Source: Desulfogranum marinum (GTDB taxonomy: Bacteria; Desulfobacterota; Desulfobulbia; Desulfobulbales; Desulfobulbaceae). Taken from it: a DNA stretch of 64,000 nt. The position numbers and the translations under genes were made by a program. Below are positions 45,420 to 53,958 of the stretch, one piece after another (within the stretch, counting starts at the first letter, position 1; each line of letters begins with the position of its first letter). The notes under the pieces are model-generated. The model did no database searches, was not told the DNA's origin, and worked only from the letters and a program-made list of their open reading frames with translations. The stretch covers positions 38,863-102,862 of the forward strand of contig NZ_JAFFQD010000015.1 in the NCBI RefSeq assembly GCF_016918565.1, given 5' to 3'.

Positions 45420-46457
45420 CTACATCCTGGCCCGCGGGTCAAAGATCTTGTACAGCAGATCAGATAATAAGTTGACGCCGATAAACACACCGCCGACAAC
45501 AATGGTCGCACCCAACACCGCATTCATGTCTGCACTTAATAAAGATTGGGTAAGATACATACCAAGACCTGGCCATGCAAAAACCGTCTCGGTAAGGACC
45601 GATCCTTCAAGCAGGCTAGCATAGCTGAGGGCAACAACGGTAATCAAAGGGATTCGCACGTTACCCAAAGCATGGATACAAATCACCCGCCATTCGGCAA
45701 TCCCCTTGACCCTGGCAGTGGTTATGTATTCCTGCTCCAGTTGATCCAGCATAAAACTACGTGTCATCCTGCTGATATAGGCCGTTGAAAAATAGCCAAG
45801 GATAGAAGCGGGAAGCACCAGGTGCGCCAACGCATTTTTGCATATATCCCACTCACCGGCCAACAGGGCATCAACAACCAGAAGTCCGGTCACAGGATCA
45901 ACCATCCCCTCGTAAAAAACCTCGATCCTACCAGGACCTGGAGCAATATCAAGCCGACCGTAAAAAATGAGCAACCCGACCAGGCCAAGCCAGAAAACGG
46001 GTACGGAATAACCAAACAGACTGACCACCCGTAAAATATGATCCGGCCATCGGCCCCTAAATACCGCCCCAATAATGCCGAATGGGATACCGACCAGTAC
46101 CCCGATAGCGGTGGCAACGGTTGCAAGTTCCAACGTTGCAGGGAAAACACGCTGGATATCTTTGAGCACCGGGTTAGCCGTGAGTACGGACATGCCGAAA
46201 TCGCCTTGGAACACCTTAAGCAGATATATCCAAAACTGTTGATACAGAGGAAGATGGAGCCCCAACTCAATCCGCATCCGTTCGTAAACTTCCGGGGTCG
46301 CTCGGTCGCCGACAGCTGCCAACACAGGATCAATGGGAACCACTCGGCCTATAAAAAAAGTGATAAAAAGCAAGCCGAGAAAAGTAAGGGCAACAGAAAA
46401 AAAGATGGCTGGAATCTTTAATCCGATTCCAGCCATAATTGATGGGGTTGTTTTCAA
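45420..46457 (-). CDS. ABC importer permease (DppB-like)
   Basis: A 345-residue permease with six helices. The family features are VVPIDPVLAAVGDRATPEVYERMRIELGL near the N-terminus, QFWIYLLKVFQGDFGMSV, and the EAA-like loop DQLEQEYITTARVKGIAEW. Residues about 180-215 carry a family-typical extra loop. It follows the binding-protein gene by 17 bp. Confidence 0.95.
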   Translation of the reverse strand: MKTTPSIMAGIGLKIPAIFFSVALTFLGLLFITFFIGRVVPIDPVLAAVGDRATPEVYERMRIELGLHLPLYQQFWIYLLKVFQGDFGMSVLTANPVLKDIQRVFPATLELATVATAIGVLVGIPFGIIGAVFRGRWPDHILRVVSLFGYSVPVFWLGLVGLLIFYGRLDIAPGPGRIEVFYEGMVDPVTGLLVVDALLAGEWDICKNALAHLVLPASILGYFSTAYISRMTRSFMLDQLEQEYITTARVKGIAEWRVICIHALGNVRIPLITVVALSYASLLEGSVLTETVFAWPGLGMYLTQSLLSADMNAVLGATIVVGGVFIGVNLLSDLLYKIFDPRARM

Positions 46458-46474
46458 GCAGCGTTCCCTATAAA

Positions 46475-48055
46475 CTATTTGGTAACGTTGTAGTAAAAAT
46501 TGGAGTCAAAACTCGGGCCAAGGATAAACCCTTTCACATCAGTCCGTTCCGCAGCCACCTCAATCTCCTGAAACATGATCACAAAAGGGGAAACCTGCTG
46601 ATGCTCTCTCTGGATAGCCTGATACATTGCCGCACGTTTTTCCGGATCACGTTCAGTAACGGCCGCATCGGTTGCCTCGGACATTTCAGGAATATCCCAG
46701 GCATTTCGCCAGGCTAGCGGTTTAGATTTAGCCTCATCGGAATTATCTCTATTCCAGGCAAAGGTGGAAGCATTGGTATGCGGATCCTGATAATCCGGTC
46801 CCCACTTACCGATGTAGATATCATGATTACGGGCACGATACTTTGTCAGAGCCTGCTTACCATCCATGGGCAGGATTTCCACCGTCACGCCTGCCTTGGC
46901 AAAAGTCGCCTGGATGGCCTGTGCCATGTCCATTGTCGGACTAGTGTTGCGCGTGGCCATAGTCAGGGTCAAGCCATCACCATACCCGGCTTCAGCAAGC
47001 AGTTGTTTTGCCTTTTCAACATCAAGGGCATAGGGTTTATCTTCCAAAGCGCCCAGAAAACCCATGGGCAGAAATGCCTGATGGACAATCATGGTTCCTC
47101 GCAGAAGCGTGTCGGCCATCTGCTGGTAATCAACCAAATACTTCAGTGCCTCACGGACCTTGGGCTTACTCAGGGCCTCGTTTTTCTGGTTCAGCCCCAG
47201 GTACCAAATCCCGCCTTTCGGCTTTGGGTGCAGTTTCACGTCTGGATTGTCTTTGAGGGAGTCGAGCTGGTCAGCTCCCAGGTCGCGGGCAATGTCCACA
47301 TCCCCTTTTTCTAATAAAAGCTGCTGGGTTGCAGCCTCGGAGACCTGGCGCATAATCACTCGCCGCATGGCCGGCACTCCGTCCCAATACTTTTGGTTGG
47401 CGTCCAACATGAGTAGTTCTGCCGGTTTCCATGTCTTTAATGTAAAAGAACCGGAGCCGGCATAATTGGTTTTCAGCCAGTTATACCCAAGGTCTCCATC
47501 TTGCTCATGGCTCAAAACCAGTTTCTTATCCACTACTGAAGCCGGAGTAGCGGTCAAACAGTACAGAACAAAGGTCGGTGCATAAGGTTTATCGGTGGTA
47601 AACACAAGCGTTTCCGCATCAACAGCTTTGATCTTTTCTTTTACATTTTCCGGGGTAAAACCGAACTGACTGATAATAAAGGCCGGTGATTTATCCAGCA
47701 AAATGACACGCTGCAGCGAAAAAGCAACATCTTCAGCGGTCATGGGATTGCCCGAAGCAAAAGTAACGCCTTGACGGATTTTAAAGGTAAAGGTCATGCC
47801 ATCGTCAGCAACTGTCCAGCTCTCAGCCAGGACACCAAAAATTTCAGCAACATTATCCACATCATACCCGATCAGACGATCATAGGTATTGGCAGCATAC
47901 TCTGCACCTGAAAATTCGAATATTTCGGCAGGATCAAGAGATATCATATCATCTATCTGTGCCGCCATAACCAAAATATGCTTGGGCGTTTTCGCCGTCA
48001 CCGGATTACAGCACAGAAAAATAGACATCAGTATCAACAGACAACATCGCTTCAT
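46475..48055 (-). CDS. ABC importer solute-binding protein (SBP_bac_5)
   Basis: A 526-residue periplasmic binding protein of the peptide/nickel/opine family. It has a signal peptide (KRCCLLILMSIFLCCNPVTA; possibly a lipoprotein, though the LxxC box is not canonical), then SLDPAEIFEFSGAEYAANTYDRLIGYD and FTFKIRQGVTFASGNPMTAEDVAFSLQR in outline, typical of DppA/OppA. Start: the ATG at 48055 has GAGGAGGAG just upstream; the ORF can open earlier at 48082. Ligand unknown; peptides are the usual choice. Confidence 0.93.
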   Translation of the reverse strand: MKRCCLLILMSIFLCCNPVTAKTPKHILVMAAQIDDMISLDPAEIFEFSGAEYAANTYDRLIGYDVDNVAEIFGVLAESWTVADDGMTFTFKIRQGVTFASGNPMTAEDVAFSLQRVILLDKSPAFIISQFGFTPENVKEKIKAVDAETLVFTTDKPYAPTFVLYCLTATPASVVDKKLVLSHEQDGDLGYNWLKTNYAGSGSFTLKTWKPAELLMLDANQKYWDGVPAMRRVIMRQVSEAATQQLLLEKGDVDIARDLGADQLDSLKDNPDVKLHPKPKGGIWYLGLNQKNEALSKPKVREALKYLVDYQQMADTLLRGTMIVHQAFLPMGFLGALEDKPYALDVEKAKQLLAEAGYGDGLTLTMATRNTSPTMDMAQAIQATFAKAGVTVEILPMDGKQALTKYRARNHDIYIGKWGPDYQDPHTNASTFAWNRDNSDEAKSKPLAWRNAWDIPEMSEATDAAVTERDPEKRAAMYQAIQREHQQVSPFVIMFQEIEVAAERTDVKGFILGPSFDSNFYYNVTK

Positions 48056-48131
48056 ACTCTCCTCCTCTTTGTTTAAGGACACCCTTCAGCCTACGCCGGC
48101 CTTTATGACAACAGCTTGTTTTCCTGCAGAT

Positions 48132-49472
48132 TTATTTTTTCTTTCGCCCACTTCGTTCCTTAAAAAATAAACGCACCGGCACCCGGTCAAGCCCAAGCCC
48201 CTCTCGGAATCGATTGGCAAGGTAGCGCTGATAGGAAAAATGGATACCTTTGGGCGCACTCGCGATGACGGCAAAGGTCGGCGGTGCTGTCCCCAACTGA
48301 GCAGTGTAAAACAGCTTGAGCCTTCTTCCCCTATACATGGGCGGTTCATGGTGTGAAACAGCGGCTTCAAGCAACCGGTTAAGACTGCTGGTCGGAAAAC
48401 GCATATGAAACTGACGATGGACCTTGCCAATCTCAGGAAAAATTCGTTTAATGCCGTAACCGGTCAGTGCTGACACCCTAAAAACAGGGGCAAAAGGGAT
48501 ATAGTTGGTGGCCATCTCCACTTCATTAAGCAACCATTCCTGCCGTTTTTTATCGCCTTCAATCAGGTCCCATTTATTGAGCAGAATAATCAAAGCTTTC
48601 CCGTGTTCCTGGGTGTAGCCGATCACCTTGGTATCCTGCTCAGTGAGTCCTTCGTCCGCATCAATAATGACCACTGCGATATCGCAACGGGCAAGAGATT
48701 TAAGTGCCTTAAGGATAGAAAATTTCTCAAGCTTATCCGTGGTTTTCCCTTTCCGCCTGATGCCGGCCGTATCAATAAGCAGGTAATTATATTTATCGCG
48801 ACTCACCAATGTATCCACTGCATCGCGGGTGGTACCCGAGATCTCGGAAACCACCATTCGGTCCTGGCCGAGAATGGCGTTGACCATGGAAGATTTACCA
48901 ACGTTTGGACGCCCGAAAAAAGCCAGGCGAATGGTATTTTCAGGTAATTGTGCAACTTCTCCGGTTGGCTCCATATCTTCCACCAGAGCGTTCATAAGCG
49001 TCTTGAACCCATAGCCATGATCTCCGGAAAGCGCCCAGAGCTGTTCCACCCCCAGTTCCCAAAAGGGAGCAAGCAGTTCATGTTCAATATCAGGACCGTC
49101 AATCTTATTGACTATATAATAGACATCCTTATCAACCCGGCGCAACATATCCACAATTTCAATGTCTGCCGGATTAAGTCCTTGCCGACCATCCATGAGA
49201 AACAAAATAATATCCGCCTCTTCGATGGCAAGCATCGCTTGGTGGCGGATATGATTGGTAATGGTATCGTCTTCGTCATCGATGCCTCCGGTATCGACCA
49301 GGGTAAAAGGATGTTCTTCCCAGACGACATGTGCATAGTGACGATCTCTGGTCACTCCGGGAGTCGGATCGACCAGCGCATCACGCCTTTTGGTCATCCG
49401 GTTAAACAAGGTTGATTTGCCGACATTGGGTCGACCAATCAGAGCGATCAGTGTATCTGCAACAGTTGTCAT
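48132..49472 (-). CDS. der: Ribosome-assembly GTPase Der (EngA)
   Basis: Double GTPase needed for 50S assembly. Two G domains: GRPNVGKSTLFNRM with DTGGI and NKID, and GRPNVGKSSMVNAI with DTAGIRRKG and NKWD, followed by a KH-like C-terminal domain (residues about 355-446). The 446-residue length is normal. The ATG overlaps the sugar-kinase stop (ATGA), so it is co-transcribed with that gene. Confidence 0.97.
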   Translation of the reverse strand: MTTVADTLIALIGRPNVGKSTLFNRMTKRRDALVDPTPGVTRDRHYAHVVWEEHPFTLVDTGGIDDEDDTITNHIRHQAMLAIEEADIILFLMDGRQGLNPADIEIVDMLRRVDKDVYYIVNKIDGPDIEHELLAPFWELGVEQLWALSGDHGYGFKTLMNALVEDMEPTGEVAQLPENTIRLAFFGRPNVGKSSMVNAILGQDRMVVSEISGTTRDAVDTLVSRDKYNYLLIDTAGIRRKGKTTDKLEKFSILKALKSLARCDIAVVIIDADEGLTEQDTKVIGYTQEHGKALIILLNKWDLIEGDKKRQEWLLNEVEMATNYIPFAPVFRVSALTGYGIKRIFPEIGKVHRQFHMRFPTSSLNRLLEAAVSHHEPPMYRGRRLKLFYTAQLGTAPPTFAVIASAPKGIHFSYQRYLANRFREGLGLDRVPVRLFFKERSGRKKK

Positions 49473-50515
49473 ATTTTCTTATCTAATTGGGTACGGCATT
49501 GCCGGGTGAGGGTATAAAGAGCAGCATACTCAGCAGCTGCAGGTTTTTCAAGCAATGCGATGAGTGAGGTAAGGGCCGGGGCTAGAAACTGTTGAAAAAA
49601 AGGTTTCTGCCGAACCCGTGTTAAAAAGGCAAAAGCACCAAGAATCTGCAGGTTTCGCTGGAGAGAGAGCAGCAAGAGTTCATGGAAGAACTGTCGATGA
49701 TCATACTTACACAGCGTATCAAGCTCCTCCAAATAGGTGCAGGTCAAATGATCACGGATCTCCTTTGCAAGCCGTGCGTAAGGGTCTAGCAGCAAAGAGG
49801 CCAGATCGTAGGCCAAAGGCCCCAGACGTCCGCCCTGGTAATCGATGATTCGGACATCACCGGCTGCAACCATAATATTTCTGCTTTGAAAATCACGATG
49901 CAGAAAAAATTCCGCAGGTGCTTTTGCAGCAGCCTGAGCAAGGCGGACACAATCATCCCGGACAGCCTCACTGTCAAATGTCAGTTCAAGGTAATCCCTG
50001 CAAAAGGCCTGGAGAAAATACCCGGATTCCTTTTCAAGCATTACCTGCATATCATACACAGGCGTGTCCCAGCACCAGGTTGGGTCAAAAGAGCGTGCTC
50101 CTTTCACCTGCATGTGCGCTAATGTTCGGACAGCCTGTTCATAAAGTTTAAGTAACCGGGGCGTCATCCCCTGTTCTTTTGCCAGGAGATCGTGAAGCCG
50201 ACTGTTGCCAAGATCTTCACAGACAACCATACTGCAGGACTCAGCAAAACCATAAACAAAAGGGACGGGAACGCCTTGCCCCTGAAGATGGCGGCCAATG
50301 GCAAAAAAAGATCGCGATTCAGCCGTACCGTTACGGTCCCCTTCCGGGGGTAAGACGCAGACAACCTGCTGGTCCTTCTGCTTCAGACGTAAAAAGATAC
50401 GGGTCGAGCCATCAGGCACGAGCTGGTCCACCTGCAATTGTGCAGGGATAAGGGCAATACCATGTGGTTGTAACAGGCCTGTTGCTTTTGTAATGATGGA
50501 TGTATACTTGCCCAT
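49469..50515 (-). CDS. amgK: Phosphotransferase family sugar kinase (AmgK-like)
   Basis: A 348-residue aminoglycoside-phosphotransferase-fold kinase. The catalytic loop is FFLHRDFQSRNIMV (Asp in HRD), and the Mg-binding DYQGGRLGPLAYDLASLLLD follows. AmgK phosphorylates MurNAc/GlcNAc at the anomeric position, in the salvage path that bypasses fosfomycin-sensitive steps. The MurU-like gene directly upstream supports this assignment, though general sugar-kinase roles stay possible. Start: ATG at 50515 with GGTGAG about 9 bases upstream; an upstream open frame to 50551 overlaps the previous gene. Confidence 0.75.
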   Translation of the reverse strand: MGKYTSIITKATGLLQPHGIALIPAQLQVDQLVPDGSTRIFLRLKQKDQQVVCVLPPEGDRNGTAESRSFFAIGRHLQGQGVPVPFVYGFAESCSMVVCEDLGNSRLHDLLAKEQGMTPRLLKLYEQAVRTLAHMQVKGARSFDPTWCWDTPVYDMQVMLEKESGYFLQAFCRDYLELTFDSEAVRDDCVRLAQAAAKAPAEFFLHRDFQSRNIMVAAGDVRIIDYQGGRLGPLAYDLASLLLDPYARLAKEIRDHLTCTYLEELDTLCKYDHRQFFHELLLLSLQRNLQILGAFAFLTRVRQKPFFQQFLAPALTSLIALLEKPAAAEYAALYTLTRQCRTQLDKKI

Positions 50516-50522
50516 TGTTTGT

Positions 50523-51395
50523 TTACTCACCATCTCCATCACCCATAACAATCCGGTCTTCGATCACACTTCCGGAGTCCACCGTAGCATTATCCCATAG
50601 CACAGATCTGGCAAGCCTGGCTCCGCTGCCAACCACGCACCCTTTGCCGATGGCACCCCAGTCATCAAACACCGCATCAGAGGCAACCTGGGCACCAGAA
50701 GAAATATGCCATCTACACTGCCCCTGCACATCAGTCAGCAGCTCCCGATGCAGATCGAGATAATCTGCGGGGGTACCGATATCACGCCAGAAACAGTTGT
50801 CAGCGCTAAAAATCCCAACCTGGCCGTCACGGGCTAACTCCTCGTAAAGATCAATGATGTGGAAAAAACCCGCCTGAGGAATCAATTCCAACACGTCGGG
50901 GTCTACAACATGAATGCCTGTAAATGCCTGCTTCTCGCCCTGGCTACTCTGCTGAAAAGAACATATTCGGTCTCCAGCGACGGAGACCGTATTAAACCTT
51001 GGGAAATCATGCATTGCCAGTGTCACCCTATATTGGTTGCACAAGTGTGTTTGATAAAGGACGGCAAGGTCAATATCATGATATATATCGCCATTCATCA
51101 CCAAAACAGGCTCATTTACAAACTGCGGTAATGCTTTACGTAAACTTCCCCCGGTTCCGAGTATCTCCGGTTCATGCTGCACGTGTATGTCAGGAGAAAT
51201 GGATAACGTTTTTTTTATCTGCTCCGCAAGGTGATGACAATTGACAACGATTCGGGTACAGCCGGCATCTCGCAGTTTGTGTAACAAAATAATCAGCAAC
51301 GGCGTATTGAGGACAGGAAACAGGGGTTTGGGCCGATGTTCGGTGAAAGGCCTGAGCCGAGTACCGAAACCTGCTGCCAGTAATATTGCCTGCAT
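50523..51395 (-). CDS. murU: NDP-sugar nucleotidyltransferase (MurU-like)
   Basis: A 290-residue nucleotidyltransferase. The N-terminal LLAAGFGTRLRPFTEHRPKPLFPV motif, in outline, binds the nucleotide and metal; VMNGDIYHDID holds the catalytic Asp. MurU proteins (about 225 residues) uridylylate MurNAc-1-phosphate. This protein is longer because of a C-terminal left-handed beta-helix-like tail (DAVFDDWGAIGKGCVVGSGARLARSVLWDN), as in mannose-1-phosphate guanylyltransferases, so the assignment rests on the pairing with an AmgK-like kinase. An AGG-type site precedes the ATG. Confidence 0.6.
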   Translation of the reverse strand: MQAILLAAGFGTRLRPFTEHRPKPLFPVLNTPLLIILLHKLRDAGCTRIVVNCHHLAEQIKKTLSISPDIHVQHEPEILGTGGSLRKALPQFVNEPVLVMNGDIYHDIDLAVLYQTHLCNQYRVTLAMHDFPRFNTVSVAGDRICSFQQSSQGEKQAFTGIHVVDPDVLELIPQAGFFHIIDLYEELARDGQVGIFSADNCFWRDIGTPADYLDLHRELLTDVQGQCRWHISSGAQVASDAVFDDWGAIGKGCVVGSGARLARSVLWDNATVDSGSVIEDRIVMGDGDGE

Positions 51396-51706
51396 AATTT
51401 AAATAATACCTTCAACAGGGGGAAAAATGATCGCACAGCAACAGCTTCGGCGTACTGTGCCGCGGCTTTTTTCATGGTATTCGACATACCCGGTGCATGC
51501 CCTCACACAACAAAACTACTTTTCCTATCATACTGGTGTGTTAACTTAGCCATTCCTTCAAGCATGACCAATGTTTCACATTTCCATTAAACAAGAAAAG
51601 TCTTGATATACCGTGAGGATTGATCTTGACTTGTGGTTCCAACAGCTCTAAGTTCACCCCTTTGTACAGTTTCCTTACTCTCCTTGCAACTACTCGAAAT
51701 AAAAAA
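51396..51706. other. 311-bp divergent intergenic region
   Basis: Lies between the MurU-like gene (minus) and hisHF (plus). No gene, repeat or strong hairpin stands out. Promoters for both must lie here, but I could not place them with confidence. Confidence 0.4.
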
Positions 51707-53290
51707 ATGATTACTTTACTTGATTACGGTGCCGGCAATGTTCGTTCGGTTATCAATGCTATTGAAAAACTTGGCGAGACCGTTACCCCTGTTAACAGCG
51801 CAGAAGGCATTAATAATGCCGAGCGTCTCGTTTTTCCAGGTGTTGGTAACTTCGGCGCCATGATGCAGATTTTACGACAAAAGCAGTTGGTTGAGCCACT
51901 CTTACGCTACCTGCAATCGGGCAAGCCTTTTTTTGGTATCTGCGTAGCCCTCCAGGCTTTGTTCGAATCCAGCGAAGAAGCCCCGGATGAACCAGGCCTT
52001 GGCCTTTTGCGAGGTACGGTTAAAAAATTTGATGTAGAATTAGCGGTACCGCACATCGGCTGGAACGGGATCACCATCCATCAACCGTCTCCTCTTTTCG
52101 CTGAGCTCAAGGGAAACGAAAAGTTTTACTTTGTGCACTCCTATCACATTGCCCCGGAATCGGACGACTACACGCTGACAACCACTGATTATGGGTATAG
52201 GTTTGTCAGTGCCATCCAAAAAGACAACATTGTTGCCACCCAGTTTCACCCGGAAAAAAGCGGCAAAGCCGGTTTACAACTTTTGGAAAACTTTCTGACC
52301 GGCAACAAAGAGGCCGTCGTGCCTGCACACTGCCCCCAAACCACCAAACTTGCCAAAAGAATCATAGCCTGCCTGGATGTTCGCTCCAATGACCATGGCG
52401 ACCTGGTGGTTACCAAGGGGGACCAGTATGATGTCCGCGAAAAGGGCGACGTGCGCAACCTGGGAAAACCGGTCGAGCTTGCCCAGGAATATTACGAACA
52501 GGGGGCGGATGAGGTTACCTTTCTTAATATCACCGGGTTCAGAGATTTCCCTTTAGAAGACATGCCCATGATCGAAGTTCTTGAGCAGACTTCTAAAAAC
52601 GTTTTTGTTCCCCTGACCATAGGTGGTGGCATTCGTGATTTTACTGACTGCAACGGACGCCATTACTCAGCCTTGGAGGTTGCCTCTGCTTATTTCCGAT
52701 CCGGAGCAGATAAAATATCTATCGGCTCTGATGCGGTTTTGATCGTTGAAGAGGTGTTGGCCCAAGGCAAAAGCACCGGCCTGAGCTCCATCGAACAAAT
52801 TGCCCGGGTGTACGGCAACCAGGCGGTAGTTATTTCCATCGATCCACGGCGGATCTATGTCGAGAGTCCGGATGACGCTCCGAACCACCATGTTATCGAA
52901 ACCTCTCGCCCGGGTCCCAACAAGGAAAAATACTGCTGGTACCAATGCACCATCAAAGGCGGCAGAGAAGGACGTGATCTGGATGCGGTCACACTGGCTG
53001 AGGTATGCGAACAACTGGGTGCAGGCGAAATCCTGCTCAACTGTATTGACCGCGATGGTACCAATGCAGGTTTCGATATCGAACTGGTCAACGCGGTTCG
53101 CACAGCTATAACCATTCCGGTGATTGCCTCCAGCGGCGCCGGCTGCAGTGAGCACTTCTATGAGGTCTTCACTGAAACAGAGGCGGAAGCAGCCTTGGCC
53201 GCCGGTATTTTCCATCGTAAAGAGGTGCCCATAGGCCTGGTCAAAGCCTATCTTAACCAACGGGTGGAAATTCGTCCTTCAGCATATTAG
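51707..53290 (+). CDS. hisHF: Fused imidazole glycerol phosphate synthase HisHF
   Basis: A 527-residue bifunctional enzyme making imidazole glycerol phosphate and AICAR for histidine and purine synthesis. Residues 1-200 are the glutaminase HisH with nucleophile Cys 79 (GICVALQ) and the His/Glu of QFHPEKS (181/183). Residues about 215-527 are the cyclase HisF, with catalytic Asp 224 (ACLDVR) and NCIDRDGTN. Most bacteria encode the halves separately. The cyclase carries VVTKGDQYDVREKGDVRNLGKPV and SRPGPNKEKYCWYQCTIKGGRE, blocks I recall from eukaryotic HIS7 and not from standard bacterial HisF. No other his gene is adjacent. The ATG lacks a strong ribosome site. Confidence 0.93.
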   Translation: MITLLDYGAGNVRSVINAIEKLGETVTPVNSAEGINNAERLVFPGVGNFGAMMQILRQKQLVEPLLRYLQSGKPFFGICVALQALFESSEEAPDEPGLGLLRGTVKKFDVELAVPHIGWNGITIHQPSPLFAELKGNEKFYFVHSYHIAPESDDYTLTTTDYGYRFVSAIQKDNIVATQFHPEKSGKAGLQLLENFLTGNKEAVVPAHCPQTTKLAKRIIACLDVRSNDHGDLVVTKGDQYDVREKGDVRNLGKPVELAQEYYEQGADEVTFLNITGFRDFPLEDMPMIEVLEQTSKNVFVPLTIGGGIRDFTDCNGRHYSALEVASAYFRSGADKISIGSDAVLIVEEVLAQGKSTGLSSIEQIARVYGNQAVVISIDPRRIYVESPDDAPNHHVIETSRPGPNKEKYCWYQCTIKGGREGRDLDAVTLAEVCEQLGAGEILLNCIDRDGTNAGFDIELVNAVRTAITIPVIASSGAGCSEHFYEVFTETEAEAALAAGIFHRKEVPIGLVKAYLNQRVEIRPSAY

Positions 53291-53305
53291 TTTACCACTT
53301 CATGT

Positions 53306-53335
53306 AAAGGGTCGTTCGACAACAAACGACCCTTT
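53306..53335 (+). terminator. Terminator after hisHF
   Basis: 11-bp stem AAAGGGTCGTT / AACGACCCTTT with an 8-nt loop followed by TCCCTTTCC. Clear end of the hisHF transcript. Confidence 0.85.
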
Positions 53336-53505
53336 TCCCTTTCCTAAAAATTTTGCCCTTCCATTTACTTCACAAGAACCACGTTATATAATTAATCTTA
53401 TACAGGTACTAGCGCTCATCCACTGTTCTGTCAGCCGCAGTGCAGTACCACTGGACGGCTAAAAAACAGTTACCATCCGTATCAAATGCTTTTTACGAGG
53501 TGTTT

Positions 53506-53958
53506 ATGGACTGGAAACGAATTATCATTGCGATTGACAACTCACAAATGTCCGTAAATGCAGTCAATTATGTCGGCAGCATTACCGGCAAACTCACCGG
53601 GGTTAAGCTTTGCCTGCTCCACATTTACCCCGCCCCGCCGCCTGACTACTATCGCGGAGGTTCCACCCTCGACGAATACCAGCAAGACCAGCAAAAACAG
53701 GCCACATTTTTTCTCCGTAAAGCCGCTCAACATCTCAAAGATGGCGGTGTCCCTGAAGAATCCATTGCAACCCGTTGCCTGATGGCAGACAACACCACCA
53801 TCAGCGAGGCCATCCTCAGCCTGCAAAAAAAAGAAAATTACGGCACCATCGTGGTGGGAAAAAGGGGAATCTCAAAGTCTGAAGAATTTCTCTTTGGGTC
53901 CATATCCAGTGCCCTTATCCATAACGGAAAAGACATTGCAGTGTGGGTGGTGGGTTAA
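53506..53958 (+). CDS. Universal stress protein (UspA family)
   Basis: A 150-residue Rossmann-like stress protein. It begins WKRIIIAIDNSQMSVNAVNY, and the nucleotide-binding G-2x-G-9x-G-[ST] pattern is present at the end: VGKRGISKSEEFLFGSIS. This implies an ATP-binding Usp. A GAGGTG site precedes the ATG at 53506. Its TAA overlaps the next ATG by one base (TAATG), so it is coupled to a kinase-like gene, hinting at a stress-responsive phosphorylation pair. Confidence 0.93.
   Translation: MDWKRIIIAIDNSQMSVNAVNYVGSITGKLTGVKLCLLHIYPAPPPDYYRGGSTLDEYQQDQQKQATFFLRKAAQHLKDGGVPEESIATRCLMADNTTISEAILSLQKKENYGTIVVGKRGISKSEEFLFGSISSALIHNGKDIAVWVVG

Noticed and set aside
44755..45624. 289-codon plus-strand frame
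   Set aside because: Antisense to the two ABC permease genes; its composition mirrors their codons.
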